64,000 nt of DNA from Alloboseaceae bacterium BT-24-1 (GTDB taxonomy: Bacteria; Pseudomonadota; Alphaproteobacteria; Rhizobiales; Beijerinckiaceae), in contig JAOYTL010000006.1 of assembly GCA_025846845.1 (NCBI GenBank), positions 310,001 through 374,000 of the forward strand. Reading direction: 5' to 3'. Each line of letters starts with the position of its first letter. Within the stretch, counting starts at the first letter, position 1. The notes under the pieces are model-generated. The model saw only the letters and a program-made list of their open reading frames with translations, searched no databases and was not told where the DNA came from. Both the position numbers and the translations under genes were made by a program. Below are positions 29,847 to 38,649 of this stretch, piece by piece.

Positions 29847-30899
29847 CTATTCTGCGGCCCTGCGCGGTTCTCGTGATGAAGCTAGCAGACGCTCGAATGC
29901 GTCCAGATAGTCGCTCGCCATCCTCGCCGCGGTAAAATGGCCTTCGAAATACTGCCGCACCTGGAGGCGATCTATCATCGCGCTGCGATGGGCGGCGGCG
30001 ACCGCTTCAGCCATTGTGTCGACTATGATCCCGGAAACACCATCTTTGATGACTTCGGGCACCGATCCATTGCGCCAGGCAATAACAGGTGTTCCCGCCG
30101 ACATCGCTTCGATCATGACGAGCCCGAAAGGCTCGGGCCAGTCGATCGGAAACAGGAGAGCCCGCGCGCCCCCGAGAAATGCTGCCTTTTGTGTTTCATC
30201 GATCTCGCCAATGAATTCGATCAGGGGATGATCGAGGAGCGGCTTGATTTCGGTTCTATGATAGTCGGCATCAACCGGATCGACCTTTGCGGCGATCTTC
30301 AGAGGCATGCCCGCTCGCTTGGCGATCTCGATCGCGCGGTCTGGTCGCTTTTCGGGCGTGATGCGTCCGAGGAATGCGAGATAGTCGCCGCCTCGCTTGT
30401 CGAACGGACATAAGCCAGGCCCAAGCCCATGATGGACCGTCGCCAGCCAGTTCGCCGTGTCGGGCATAGGTTGCCGTTGGCAGTCGGAAATTGAGATCAG
30501 TGGCATTTGCGGGAACGCCCAATAGACAGGGAGAAAATCCGGCAGATCCAGGCGGCCATGCAGCGTCGTCACGCATTTGTGGGCGAGATCGGTGAACAAC
30601 GCGTGCTGCAGCAAGTCGAGATGGAAATGGATAATGTCGAATTCCGCCGACCGCTCCCGGACCTTGGCAAGCATCGCAAGGTGGCTCGCAGTGTGATCGC
30701 GAATACCCGAAAGCCGCAGACCTTGTGGCGCGCAGGCGACAAGTTCGGCAGAGGTTTTTGAGTCGCCCGAGGCGAAGAGTGTGACCTGATGTCCTTGCCG
30801 AACGAGTTCTTCAGTCAGCCAGGACGCAACCCGCTCCGTGCCCCCGTACATCCTGGGTGGAACCGACTCCGCCAGCGGTGCAACCTGCGCAATCCGCAT
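29847..30899 (-). CDS. Glycosyltransferase family 4 (GT-B fold)
   Basis: 350 residues. N-terminal acceptor half MRIAQVAPLAESVPPRMYGG with TERVASWLTEEL, GDSKTSAELV; C-terminal donor half FLGRITPEKRPDRAIEIAKR, then FIGEIDETQKAAFLGGARAL, and the E-x7-E motif in WPEPFGLVMIEAMSAGTPVI. Retaining nucleotide-sugar transferase, cytoplasmic. Same strand and operon position before the debranching-type enzyme. Substrate not deducible. Confidence 0.88.
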   Translation of the reverse strand: MRIAQVAPLAESVPPRMYGGTERVASWLTEELVRQGHQVTLFASGDSKTSAELVACAPQGLRLSGIRDHTASHLAMLAKVRERSAEFDIIHFHLDLLQHALFTDLAHKCVTTLHGRLDLPDFLPVYWAFPQMPLISISDCQRQPMPDTANWLATVHHGLGPGLCPFDKRGGDYLAFLGRITPEKRPDRAIEIAKRAGMPLKIAAKVDPVDADYHRTEIKPLLDHPLIEFIGEIDETQKAAFLGGARALLFPIDWPEPFGLVMIEAMSAGTPVIAWRNGSVPEVIKDGVSGIIVDTMAEAVAAAHRSAMIDRLQVRQYFEGHFTAARMASDYLDAFERLLASSREPRRAAE

Positions 30900-30972
30900 C
30901 CCATTTCTCCGGATCCCAACGCCACTAAACTCGGGCTAGCAAGCAACGCCGCTTCGGCCCAAAAGTTCGAAA

Positions 30973-32187
30973 TCAGGCGCCGTCGGTGCTTTTCCCCGTT
31001 TGGACTCGGGGGACTGTTTCGGGCATGGCCACAACCATCAGAAGAAGGGCTATTAGCGCCACGCCGGATAGGACGGCAAAAGCGACGCTGTATCCCGCCC
31101 AGACGACGACACTGCCGGCAAACACGTAACTCGACGCGCCGCCAATGCCTTGAATTGTGCCGATGATGCCGCGCGCCAGGTTATACCGGCCGCTACCTTT
31201 GACCGCGCCGAGGAGGACCAGCGGTAACAAGACGTCAAACAACCCTGCTCCCACCCCGTCCAGTAGCTGGAAGCCGATCATCCAATAAGGATCGTCGACA
31301 AGGGAAAACAATATGCCGCGCAGCGGGACGGCGGCGAAAGCCAGAATGAGCAGAAGTTTTCCGCCGATCAGATTGGCCCGCATGACGAGAAAAGCCATGG
31401 GGATCGTCGCCAGTTGGGCGACGATGATCGCTGCGGAGGTCACTGCTGACTCAAAGCCCTTGGCCTCGAGGGCGAGCTTCTGGCTCGCTAAGGCCAGCAT
31501 CGGAGCATTTGCAAAATGAAACAACGCAGTGCCGAGCGCCAAGACCACGAAAGGTCGTTCGGCAAATAACTGCCGCCATCTGAAGGGACGGCTCCGAGCG
31601 AGAGTGGCCTGATCAAGACCCCGAGCCAGTTGATGATTAATGGCGCTTTGCGGGATCGAGAGGACCGCGATGGTCGTCAGTGCCGCGAATAACGGTAGCA
31701 TATAGAAGACGCTGCGTTGCCCAAAGTAGGTGCCTACCAGCGCCGCCAGCGCAGCGATAAACAAATTCCCGAAGCGGTCAAATACCGCGTTGCGGCCGAG
31801 CTGAGCGGCGACGCCGCTCGGCCCGAACAGTCCAAGTGTGATCGCGGCGACCGTCGGCGCGAACACCCCACCCAAAACAGCCATAGTGACGTCCGCTGCA
31901 AAGACCACGGCAAGCGTCGGGAACGTCACAATTGCGACCCCCAGCAGCGCCAGCGCCCAGGAACCGCTAACAATCAGAGCCCGCTTGGAACGCGTACCAT
32001 CGATCAGGGCGCCGATCGGTGTATGAAAAGCGATTCCGATTAGCCCGCTTGCGGTCAGGACACCCCCGATTGACGCCTGATTCCAACCCGCCTCTGTCAG
32101 CAGAAACACATTGACATAAGGCCCCAGGCCGCCCCGCAGGTCAGCCAGCAAGAAGTTCAACCAGTCGAGGCTTGGCCGATACGACAC
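30973..32187 (-). CDS. Major facilitator superfamily transporter
   Basis: 404 residues from GTG 32187, with GAGGA just upstream; the longer start at 32244 has no ribosome site. About 12 hydrophobic spans. A loop 2-3 motif of MFS type is visible as IGALIDGTRSKRALIVSG. N-terminus LNFLLADLRGGLGPYVNVFL resembles a group of uncharacterised MFS permeases of proteobacteria. Substrate unknown. It lies 73 bases before the glycosyltransferase on the same strand and might share its operon. Confidence 0.82.
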   Translation of the reverse strand: MSYRPSLDWLNFLLADLRGGLGPYVNVFLLTEAGWNQASIGGVLTASGLIGIAFHTPIGALIDGTRSKRALIVSGSWALALLGVAIVTFPTLAVVFAADVTMAVLGGVFAPTVAAITLGLFGPSGVAAQLGRNAVFDRFGNLFIAALAALVGTYFGQRSVFYMLPLFAALTTIAVLSIPQSAINHQLARGLDQATLARSRPFRWRQLFAERPFVVLALGTALFHFANAPMLALASQKLALEAKGFESAVTSAAIIVAQLATIPMAFLVMRANLIGGKLLLILAFAAVPLRGILFSLVDDPYWMIGFQLLDGVGAGLFDVLLPLVLLGAVKGSGRYNLARGIIGTIQGIGGASSYVFAGSVVVWAGYSVAFAVLSGVALIALLLMVVAMPETVPRVQTGKSTDGA

Positions 32188-32260
32188 TGGGTCCTCATCT
32201 GGGTAATTCTTAGATCGTCTGACGCTACAATGCGCCGCGAGCACCGTATATCGAGCTGAG

Positions 32261-32443
32261 CTAGAGTGTCTTGCCGAGTTGGCGCGCGACTTCGGTAGCG
32301 CTCACGCCAGCCTTGGCAACGGCCTTTTCGAGTTCAGCTTTTGAGACGCCCAACTTCTGCGTCCAGTAGCGCACTTCATACTCTTCGCTGAGGTTGATGC
32401 GGCTGCGGTCCTGCGGGCCACGATCTGTCTTGTCGTCCGGCAT
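32261..32443 (-). CDS. DUF3606 protein
   Basis: 60 residues, AAGGAGA six bases before the ATG. Pattern RINLSEEYEVRYWTQKLGVS, then ELEKAVAKAGVSATEVARQL, as in DUF3606: a Trp-containing helix and a helix-turn-helix-like C-terminus. Members are common stress-associated small proteins of alphaproteobacteria without known function. Single gene. Confidence 0.85.
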   Translation of the reverse strand: MPDDKTDRGPQDRSRINLSEEYEVRYWTQKLGVSKAELEKAVAKAGVSATEVARQLGKTL

Positions 32444-32582
32444 GGAATTTCTCCTTTGCTGGGAAATTCGCCAGCTCGGCCGTTGGTTCCAGATGGGCCT
32501 TTAGCGGCATCTCTGGCTTGAAAATTCCCTGCTCGGTTGACCTGCCTTTTCCGGCAGCATCCCGATTTGCGCGAGCGGATCG

Positions 32583-33860
32583 TCAGTCTTCGATACCGCA
32601 CCAGTCGGCGGCGAAGAGCGCGAGAGCTTTGGTGACCCGGCGCAGCGAGGGCAAACTGACGCGTTCGTCGATGCCGTGAATGTTCTCCGCTATCGGTCCA
32701 TAGACGAGCGAAGGGATGTTGCCGTGGACTGCGAAGATCGCTGCGTCGAGGTAGGCGGTCATGACATAGGAATTGAGCTCGTTGCCGCCCTGGGCGCGTC
32801 GGTGAGCGGTCCGTAAGCACGCTTCGGCTGTCGAGCCTTCCGCGAGCTCGTAGCCGGCATGCATTACGCCAACCCAATCGACGTCGACGAGATCGCCGCT
32901 GGCAAAGGTCAGGTCGTCTTCCTGAGCCTTCGCCACGAAGGCTTCGAACTCGTCAGCCCGCGCTTGCGGGTCCTCTCCAGGGTAAAAGCCGATGCGGCCC
33001 TCAACCACACAATCGCTTGGGATCGAAGCGATCCAGTCGCCGCCGGCGATCGTCCCGAATGTCAGCGCAACGGGATTAGCAATGCCGTCGAACCCGCGCT
33101 TGCCCTTCGCCTCGCCAATCCACTTGCGCTCCAGTGCTCGCAAGTGACTGATCAGCTTGATCATCAGATCGATCGCGCTCTGACCCGCCTCGGGTTCTCG
33201 TGGGTGAGCTGGCCGTCCTCGCGTCGTCAGGCGGAACTTGAGGACACCGGAGTTGGCGCGAACAAGTTGCTCGTCAGTCGGCTCGGCACTGACGATCGCA
33301 TCGGCAATGAAACCGTTGACGAAGGCAGTCGCAGCGCCGTTTCCCGTGATCTCCTCTTCGACCACCGACTGGATCTGGACGTCTCCGCGTAGGGTCAGTC
33401 CAGCGTGCGCGATCGCCTCAAGAGCGTAAAGCGATGCCGATAGTCCAGCCTTCATGTCGCCGGCGCCGCGACCATAGAGCCAGTCGCCGTTCTTGCGCGC
33501 TTTGAAGGGTGGGGATGACCAGCGCGCCTCGTTGGCCGCGGGCACGACGTCCATGTGGGAGTTGAAGGCCAAGGAGCGCCCGCCGCGCTGCTTGGCGGGC
33601 CTGAGACCGACAACGTTCCAGCTCGACCGATAGTCGATGGTCGACGGCGAAAAGGCCGGATGCTTGCCAATCTGGGTAGCGTCCGTCTGAAGCCGCCTGA
33701 CCTTGTAGCCACGCTTCACCAAGGTCGCTTCCAGAAAGCCCTGCGCTTCAGCTTCATTTTCGCGAAGTGTGCGGTAGCCCACGAGTTTGGCGAGGAACTC
33801 CACCTGCTCTTCGAACAGATCGTCGACGGCCTGCAGAATCCGATCTTCGGGAGAAGTCAT
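32583..33860 (-). CDS. M20-family metallopeptidase, ArgE/DapE-type deacylase
   Basis: 425 residues. Zinc ligands in order: His and Asp in NSHMDVVPA, bridging Asp in GRGAGDMKAG, Glu-Glu in VVEEEITGNG, Glu/Asp in SAEPTDEQ, and the final His in ENIHGIDERV. A dimerisation lid with TRGRPAHPREPEAG. This group contains acetylornithine deacetylase-like and succinyl-diaminopimelate desuccinylase-like enzymes and many acyl-amino-acid deacylases; the substrate here is not determined. Cytoplasmic, not in an operon with arginine genes. Confidence 0.87.
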   Translation of the reverse strand: MTSPEDRILQAVDDLFEEQVEFLAKLVGYRTLRENEAEAQGFLEATLVKRGYKVRRLQTDATQIGKHPAFSPSTIDYRSSWNVVGLRPAKQRGGRSLAFNSHMDVVPAANEARWSSPPFKARKNGDWLYGRGAGDMKAGLSASLYALEAIAHAGLTLRGDVQIQSVVEEEITGNGAATAFVNGFIADAIVSAEPTDEQLVRANSGVLKFRLTTRGRPAHPREPEAGQSAIDLMIKLISHLRALERKWIGEAKGKRGFDGIANPVALTFGTIAGGDWIASIPSDCVVEGRIGFYPGEDPQARADEFEAFVAKAQEDDLTFASGDLVDVDWVGVMHAGYELAEGSTAEACLRTAHRRAQGGNELNSYVMTAYLDAAIFAVHGNIPSLVYGPIAENIHGIDERVSLPSLRRVTKALALFAADWCGIED

Positions 33861-33917
33861 GATCGATATCCGAAGCTGAAGGACACGCGGGTCTGGCTAG
33901 ATTTCGGATCGCTCAAA

Positions 33918-34199
33918 CTAGCTTCGACGGACCTTGGCGCCTGATCGGGATTTCGGAGTTCCCTTCCGAACCGGAGACTTGGCGCGGGATTTCGGCGTCA
34001 CGTCCTTCGCGCGCTTGGCTCGGCCTTCGATGTTCAAGCGATAGAGGCCGTAACCTATCGCCCCGGCGATGAGCACAGGCGCCGGAAGCCGGGTGGCCAA
34101 GAGCGTGAGCGGCACAGATAACCCCTCTGCAATATCTCCCCGCTCCGCGTCACGTGCGATCCAGGCGCCGGCCAAACTGGCGAGTGTTGCTCTGATCAT
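33918..34199 (-). CDS. Small membrane protein with basic tail
   Basis: 93 residues. Two hydrophobic parts (MIRATLASLAGAWIA and LPAPVLIAGAIGYGLYRL) and a strongly basic, Ser/Lys/Arg-rich C-terminal tail (RAKSPVRKGTPKSRSGAKVR), which may bind nucleic acid or anionic lipid. No known domain, weak ribosome site. Lies between the deacylase and a GSR-controlled operon that points the other way. Confidence 0.5.
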   Translation of the reverse strand: MIRATLASLAGAWIARDAERGDIAEGLSVPLTLLATRLPAPVLIAGAIGYGLYRLNIEGRAKRAKDVTPKSRAKSPVRKGTPKSRSGAKVRRS

Positions 34200-34359
34200 T
34201 TGCGATGCTCTTTTTCCATTGCGGTTCTCGAATTTCGGGTGTCACGACACACCCTGAACGCCGACGGAGCCGTCCTGGATCCACGCACCATTGTCATCGA
34301 TCGAACTTGCTTCCGGCGGCCCGTCTCCGTGCAGCAAGAAGGCCGGTTTGACCGAGCCC

Positions 34360-34385
34360 GGAACTTTCGGGGCACCGCCTGGGTT
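34360..34385 (+). promoter_or_regulatory. GSR-type promoter of the YeaQ/YidB operon
   Basis: GGAAC 34360-34364, 18 bases, GTT 34383-34385, 56 bases before the ATG at 34441. Confidence 0.55.
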
Positions 34386-34440
34386 GAGCTTGGCCAGGCG
34401 CGTGTCGCGCCCAAGCGAACATCAGGTGCGGAGGCTATCC

Positions 34441-34695
34441 ATGGGCATCATTTGGACGATCATTATCGGGTTCGCTGCCGGCATCATCGCGAAGTTCTTG
34501 TCGCCGGGATCGAATGAGCCCTCAGGTTTCATCCTCACGACCATTCTCGGCATCATCGGCGCCTTTGTAGCCACTTTCCTGGGGCAGGCACTGGGCTGGT
34601 ACCTGCCAGGTGAAGGCGCTGGGTTGATCGGCGCCGTCATTGGAGCGGTGATCGTATTGATGGCCTGGTCGATGATGAGCCGCCGTAGCGCTTGA
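34441..34695 (+). CDS. GlsB/YeaQ/YmgE-family stress membrane protein
   Basis: 84 residues from ATG 34441, GGAGG six bases upstream. Three hydrophobic spans (MGIIWTIIIGFAAGIIAKFL, FILTTILGIIGAFVATFLG, GLIGAVIGAVIVLMAW) with the family's G-x-x-A-K-x-x-x-PG motif. Members are transglycosylase-associated or general-stress inner-membrane proteins; the actual activity is not known. It stands first in an operon with a YidB-like gene behind a GSR-type promoter. Confidence 0.88.
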   Translation: MGIIWTIIIGFAAGIIAKFLSPGSNEPSGFILTTILGIIGAFVATFLGQALGWYLPGEGAGLIGAVIGAVIVLMAWSMMSRRSA

Positions 34696-34720
34696 GTTCC
34701 GAACCGAGGGAGAGAATCAC

Positions 34721-35176
34721 ATGAGCAACGAGAACAGCGGCTTTCCATCTATGACGGCCTTGCTCGGCCTGCTTGCAGTCGCGGGGTATCAAAACCGCGA
34801 CAAGCTTGCTGAATGGTTCGGAGGCTCGCAGCAGGGCAAGGTTGCACAGGATGCACCGGCCGGCTTGGACAGGATCACGGAAGGCTCACAAGCAAATTCG
34901 GCTGGTGGCGTCGGGGGGTTTTTGGGCAACGGCCTCCAAGAGCTCATTGAACGCTTCAAGCAGGCCGGCCGCGGCGATGCTGCCGACTCTTGGGTTCGAA
35001 CGGGCCCGAACCAGCAGATTGAGGAGCGCGACCTCGAGCAGGCGATTGGCCCTGGCGTCTTGGATCGCCTTGCGACGCAGACCGGCCTCAGCAGAGAAGA
35101 AATCTTGGCGCGGCTGTCGAAGCAGCTGCCAGAGGCGGTAGACAAGTACACGCCGGACGGGCGAGTCCCAGCTTAG
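34721..35176 (+). CDS. YidB-family (DUF937) protein
   Basis: 151 residues, GGGAGAG before the ATG. N-terminus MTALLGLLAVAGYQNRDKLA, a flexible middle, then the conserved part LQELIERFKQAGRGDAADSW, then VRTGPNQQIEERDLEQAIG and LATQTGLSREEILARLSKQL, as in YidB proteins. Function unknown; members carry a helical oligomerisation domain. Co-transcribed with the YeaQ-type gene 25 bases upstream. Confidence 0.85.
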   Translation: MSNENSGFPSMTALLGLLAVAGYQNRDKLAEWFGGSQQGKVAQDAPAGLDRITEGSQANSAGGVGGFLGNGLQELIERFKQAGRGDAADSWVRTGPNQQIEERDLEQAIGPGVLDRLATQTGLSREEILARLSKQLPEAVDKYTPDGRVPA

Positions 35177-35430
35177 CGCAGCGAGCACTCGACAGCTACC
35201 CTCAAGCTCCTCCGCAACCAGTATTGTGCACACTCGCAAGGCGTTTACCGACGCGCGCATTGCTCTGCCCTGGCACGATCACTCAGAGTATTGTCGCTGG
35301 TCGGCACGTCGAGTCAGATCATTTTTCCTGCTCCGCAACCACCACGATGCTGTAGGAAACGAATTGTCTCCTGCTCTCAATCCGTCGGGCAGCGGATTTG
35401 ATTTCTACCCATGAGCGCCTGCAGAGATTG

Positions 35431-35685
35431 TCAATCGTCGTTGTCGACACGACGTTTTATCTCGGTATTGGTGGCTACTTCCATAGCGCGGGCGATTTCG
35501 CCGGGCAGGTCGGGATACTCTGCCTCGATTTCCTCTTGGGGAATCCCGGCAGAGTTAGCGTCGAGCAGGAGTTGCGTCGCTAGGTGCATGTTCCGCTCGT
35601 CTGGTCCTTCTTCATCGTGATAAACATCAGGCTGGACACGCTCGGCGATCCACTGTTCGACATAGGCAATTGCTCGCGTTGACAT
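35431..35685 (-). CDS. DUF768-like small protein
   Basis: 84 residues from ATG 35685, AAGGA upstream. MSTRAIAYVEQWIAERVQPD, acidic loop, LATQLLLDANSAGIPQEEIE, then PGEIARAMEVATN, the pattern of DUF768 (MSTRG..FL..W....., ..A..AGI...EI.E......A), found in Mesorhizobium, Bradyrhizobium and relatives. Cytoplasmic, unknown. It lies 44 bases downstream of the DUF6894-like gene on the same strand. Confidence 0.65.
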   Translation of the reverse strand: MSTRAIAYVEQWIAERVQPDVYHDEEGPDERNMHLATQLLLDANSAGIPQEEIEAEYPDLPGEIARAMEVATNTEIKRRVDNDD

Positions 35686-35729
35686 GGCTTGGTCCTTTAC
35701 CAGTTTAGGAACGGCGCCTGCATTGCGCT

Positions 35730-35969
35730 CTACGATGATTTTTTTCGCGCCTGTCCTTTGAAATCGAGTGAGGCGCGATAGACTTCTTCGCCGGCCTCGT
35801 TTCGGACATGAGTCTTCATTGAGAGCCGTTGGCAATTTGGCAGATCGTACTTCGCCATATCCGCCAGTGCTCGCTGAGCTTCTGCCGCTGCGCCTTCCTC
35901 ACTGGAAAAATCGATTCTAGTTGGTCGAACTACCTTTTGAGTCCTTGGTGGTGATCCGAAATTGGCCAT
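35730..35969 (-). CDS. DUF6894-like protein with two compensating frameshifts near its start
   Basis: 79 residues from ATG 35969 (GGAGG upstream). The body RIDFSSEEGAAAEAQRALAD, then MAKYDLPNCQRLSMKTHVRN, then EAGEEVYRASLDF is a normal DUF6894-type fold. Residues 5-17 read GSPPRTQKVVRPT, unlike the family. Shifting the frame by one base over that stretch gives FRITTKDSKGSSTN, which does match the family and the paralog at 16124 (PKFTITTDGGEG). So one base seems missing after codon 4 and one extra before codon 18. The protein may still fold, or the read has two errors. A GGAAC-N16-CATT box lies upstream at 36016-35992. Confidence 0.65.
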   Translation of the reverse strand: MANFGSPPRTQKVVRPTRIDFSSEEGAAAEAQRALADMAKYDLPNCQRLSMKTHVRNEAGEEVYRASLDFKGQARKKSS

Positions 35970-36108
35970 GACCAGCTCCTCCGATGATGAGAATGCGCGA
36001 GCGTGCCTCTCGTTCCGCCCGTGCAGGCGACGATGAGCGCAAACCTTTCGTACCAATCGTGATGATGTTCGCTGCTGCTGGGGAACTGGGTCGAAGCGCG
36101 GTGGGGCG

Positions 36109-36133
36109 GGAACTGAGTTCTGCCATCGCGGTT
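36109..36133 (+). promoter_or_regulatory. GSR promoter of the small hydrophilic gene
   Basis: GGAAC 36109-36113, 17 bases, GTT 36131-36133, 31 bases before the ATG at 36164. Confidence 0.6.
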
Positions 36134-36163
36134 TAATCGATGGGGGACACAGGGAGTATCGCC

Positions 36164-36349
36164 ATGAGAGACGGCAAGGGAAATAAGCTAACTGCGGAAG
36201 AAGAAGCTCAGGTTAAATCCATCGAGGTCACTCCAGGCAGTGACTCGCTGAAAAAAGTCTCGATCGATCCGAAACCAGACCCAGTTCAGGATCGCGATCG
36301 GCGCACCGAGACCGGGACACCGCATACCGAAACGGCACCAAAATTTTAG
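36164..36349 (+). CDS. Small hydrophilic protein
   Basis: 61 residues from ATG 36164 (GGGAG seven bases upstream). Almost all residues are polar: MRDGKGNKLTAEEEAQVKSI, then LKKVSIDPKPDPVQDRDRR and a Thr/Glu/Pro-rich end. Probably disordered, with no domain recognised. It has its own GSR promoter and lies just before the SOS-controlled imuA operon. Confidence 0.55.
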   Translation: MRDGKGNKLTAEEEAQVKSIEVTPGSDSLKKVSIDPKPDPVQDRDRRTETGTPHTETAPKF

Positions 36350-36419
36350 TCGTCTTCGAAAGGTGAGGCGTGTCCAGGCAACGGAGGAGGGGCAAGCTTG
36401 ACTCGCACCGCCAGAATGA

Positions 36420-36434
36420 GAACAAAGAGGGAAC
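36420..36434 (+). promoter_or_regulatory. LexA (SOS) box of the imuA operon
   Basis: GAAC (36420-36423), seven bases, GAAC (36431-36434). This is the direct-repeat LexA operator of alphaproteobacteria (GTTC-N7-GTTC on the other strand), 25 bases before the imuA start, as expected for the SOS-induced mutasome. Confidence 0.8.
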
Positions 36435-36458
36435 TTATTCACGACGGGTCATGTTCAA

Positions 36459-37211
36459 TTGCGGTCTCAGCCCGCCCTTCAGTCGTTGCGAGACCAGATC
36501 GAACGGATCGAAGGACGCAGCACGCGTGATCGAACGGCGCTTCCATTTGGTGTCGCGGCCATGGATTCTCGGCTTCCCGGTGGAGGATTGGCGCTAGGCG
36601 CGCTTCACGAAGTTGGGGGCGGCGGCCAAGGAGCAATCGATGGCGCTGCGGCAGCGCTTTTTACTGCCGGCGTCGCCGCACGGACGCCAGGAAAAGTTCT
36701 GTGGTGTATGACCCAGTGCGACCTGTTCGCGCCGTCTGTCGCCCAGGCAGGATTGCTGCCCGACCGTGTGATCTATGTAGAAGCCGCTGACGACAAGACA
36801 GTGCTGGCGTGCATGGAGGAAGGCCTCCGCCATGGCGGTCTCGGCTCTGTCGTCGGAGAGGTCACCCGCCTTTCGATGACGGCATCTCGACGGCTGCAAC
36901 TGGCCGCGGAGGGCACAGGGTCGATCGGGATTGCTCTACGTCGGTGGCTACGCGAACCGGACGTATCGGACTTCGGACAACCCACCGCAGCCATGACGCG
37001 ATGGCGGGTTTCTGTTCTTCCGTCGACGGCTCTTCCGGTTACCGGGGTCGGCCGACATCGGTGGCTGGTTGAACTCATTCGTGTCCGGGCGGGTGAAAGC
37101 GCAGATTTCGAATTGGAGGCTTGCGATGACACGGGTCGTCTCGGTCTTCCTGCCGAGCTGGTCGATCGACCGGTTTCGGCGGGCGGCTGGCGACGCGGCA
37201 CCTTCGCCTGA
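36459..37211 (+). CDS. imuA: ImuA, RecA-like partner of the translesion mutasome
   Basis: 250 residues from TTG 36459. Conserved segments: SLRDQIERIEGRST, LPFGVAAMDSRLPGGGLALG, ALHEVGGGGQGAIDGAAAAL, and the end GWRRGTFA. Related to RecA/SulA in fold, without a complete Walker motif. ImuA works with ImuB and DnaE2 in SOS-induced mutagenic repair. It overlaps imuB by 86 bases and lies behind a LexA box. The start is not sure because no clear ribosome site is visible; the conserved protein begins about here. Confidence 0.88.
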   Translation: MRSQPALQSLRDQIERIEGRSTRDRTALPFGVAAMDSRLPGGGLALGALHEVGGGGQGAIDGAAAALFTAGVAARTPGKVLWCMTQCDLFAPSVAQAGLLPDRVIYVEAADDKTVLACMEEGLRHGGLGSVVGEVTRLSMTASRRLQLAAEGTGSIGIALRRWLREPDVSDFGQPTAAMTRWRVSVLPSTALPVTGVGRHRWLVELIRVRAGESADFELEACDDTGRLGLPAELVDRPVSAGGWRRGTFA

Positions 37212-38649
37212 GGTCCCGCTCGTCCTGATCGCCCGCGACGGAAGTAGGAGGTTGGTGCAGGCAGCGAGCGCCACGGCGTTCGCCGCGGGGCTTCGTGTTG
37301 GCATGCCAGCCACTAAGGCGCAGGCGCTAGTGCCAGGATTGGCAGTTGAAGAGGCCGATTTAGCAGCCGATGCTCAAGAGTTAGAAGGGCTGGCAATCTG
37401 GCTATACCAACGTGCCGCGCCGGTCGTGGCGCCAGACCCGCCCAGCGGCATCGTCATCGATGCCAGCGGAGCCGACCACCTCCACGGTGGCGAGACGGCG
37501 ATGCTTGACCAGATAGTCGGTCGCCTCGCGATGTCGGGCGTCGAAGCGAGGGCTGCGGTGGCCGATACCTGGGGTACAGCTCACGCCTTGGCGCGATACG
37601 TCGCTCGATCGACCGTCGTGGCTCCGGCCGGGCACGGCGCGTTGCCCATCGTCCATCTCCCCCTGGAATGCTTGCGGATTCCAGTGCGGATCGCGGCAGA
37701 CCTTCGCGTACTTGGCTTTGAGACCGCCGGCGATCTCATCTCCCAGCCGCGGTCCCCGCTCACGCTCCGTTTCGGGCCCGATATCGCACGCCGATTGGCC
37801 CAGGCGCTTGGCGAAGTAGCGGAGCCGATAATCGCGATACGGCCGCCCGATCTTATTGAGGTCCGGCGTGCCTTCGCCGAGCCCATTGGCGCTCCCGAAA
37901 CGATCGCCCGCTACATCGGTAAGCTCGTCGCCGAACTCTGCGAACGCCTCGAAGAGCGCGCCCTCGGTGGCAGGCGCCTCGATTTGATCTGCCACCGCCT
38001 CGACGGAGGTCTTCAGACCGTACGGATCGGGCTTGCACGGCCTGTTTGCGACGTCAGGCGCCTCACACGTCTGCTCTGCGATAAGATAGAAACACTCGCG
38101 CCCGGCTTGGGGATCGAGATCATGACGCTCGCCGCAATCTTGGCCGAACCGCTGGAGCGCAAGCAGATTGCGAGCTCGCTCGTGGAGGAATTCGACCCGG
38201 ACGTCTCCGGGTTGATCGACATCCTGGCAAATCGCGTCGGCGACAAAGCCGTCTACCGCCTAGTCCCCGTTGCCAGCGACGTCCCGGAACGATCCGTCCG
38301 CCGGGTTGCAGCACTTGCCGAGGAAACCGGAGCCGTATGGCCGACCCACTGGCCGCGGCCCGCTCGCCTGCTGTCGCGTCCGGAGCCGGTGGAGACGCTG
38401 GCGCTACTGCCCGACCATCCGCCTGCCTGGTTCAGCTGGCGCGGCATTCGGCGCCGCGTCAGGCGCGCGGACGGGCCCGAGCGCGTGTTCGGGGAGTGGT
38501 GGAAGCGGGACGCAGAGATGGCGGCGGTTCGTGACTATTTCCAAGTCGAGGACGACGCGGGAGAGCGCTACTGGCTGTATCGCGCCGGCGACGGCGAGGA
38601 CACCGCAACGGGATCGCACAGGTGGTTCCTCCATGGGGTGTTCGGATGA
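37126..38649 (+). CDS. imuB: ImuB, catalytically inactive Y-family polymerase-like protein
   Basis: 507 residues from ATG 37126 with GGAGG six bases upstream. Y-family layout: VVSVFLPSWSIDRFRR at the first palm strand, where active polymerases have an acidic metal ligand and ImuB does not, then VRVGMPATKAQALVPGL-like motif (GLRVGMPATKAQALVPGLAV), little-finger domain after 240, and the C-terminal region WFSWRGIRRRVRRADGPER and FQVEDDAGERYWLYR. ImuB binds the sliding clamp and brings ImuA and DnaE2 to damaged templates. Overlaps dnaE2 by four bases (ATGA). Confidence 0.9.
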   Translation: MTRVVSVFLPSWSIDRFRRAAGDAAPSPEVPLVLIARDGSRRLVQAASATAFAAGLRVGMPATKAQALVPGLAVEEADLAADAQELEGLAIWLYQRAAPVVAPDPPSGIVIDASGADHLHGGETAMLDQIVGRLAMSGVEARAAVADTWGTAHALARYVARSTVVAPAGHGALPIVHLPLECLRIPVRIAADLRVLGFETAGDLISQPRSPLTLRFGPDIARRLAQALGEVAEPIIAIRPPDLIEVRRAFAEPIGAPETIARYIGKLVAELCERLEERALGGRRLDLICHRLDGGLQTVRIGLARPVCDVRRLTRLLCDKIETLAPGLGIEIMTLAAILAEPLERKQIASSLVEEFDPDVSGLIDILANRVGDKAVYRLVPVASDVPERSVRRVAALAEETGAVWPTHWPRPARLLSRPEPVETLALLPDHPPAWFSWRGIRRRVRRADGPERVFGEWWKRDAEMAAVRDYFQVEDDAGERYWLYRAGDGEDTATGSHRWFLHGVFG

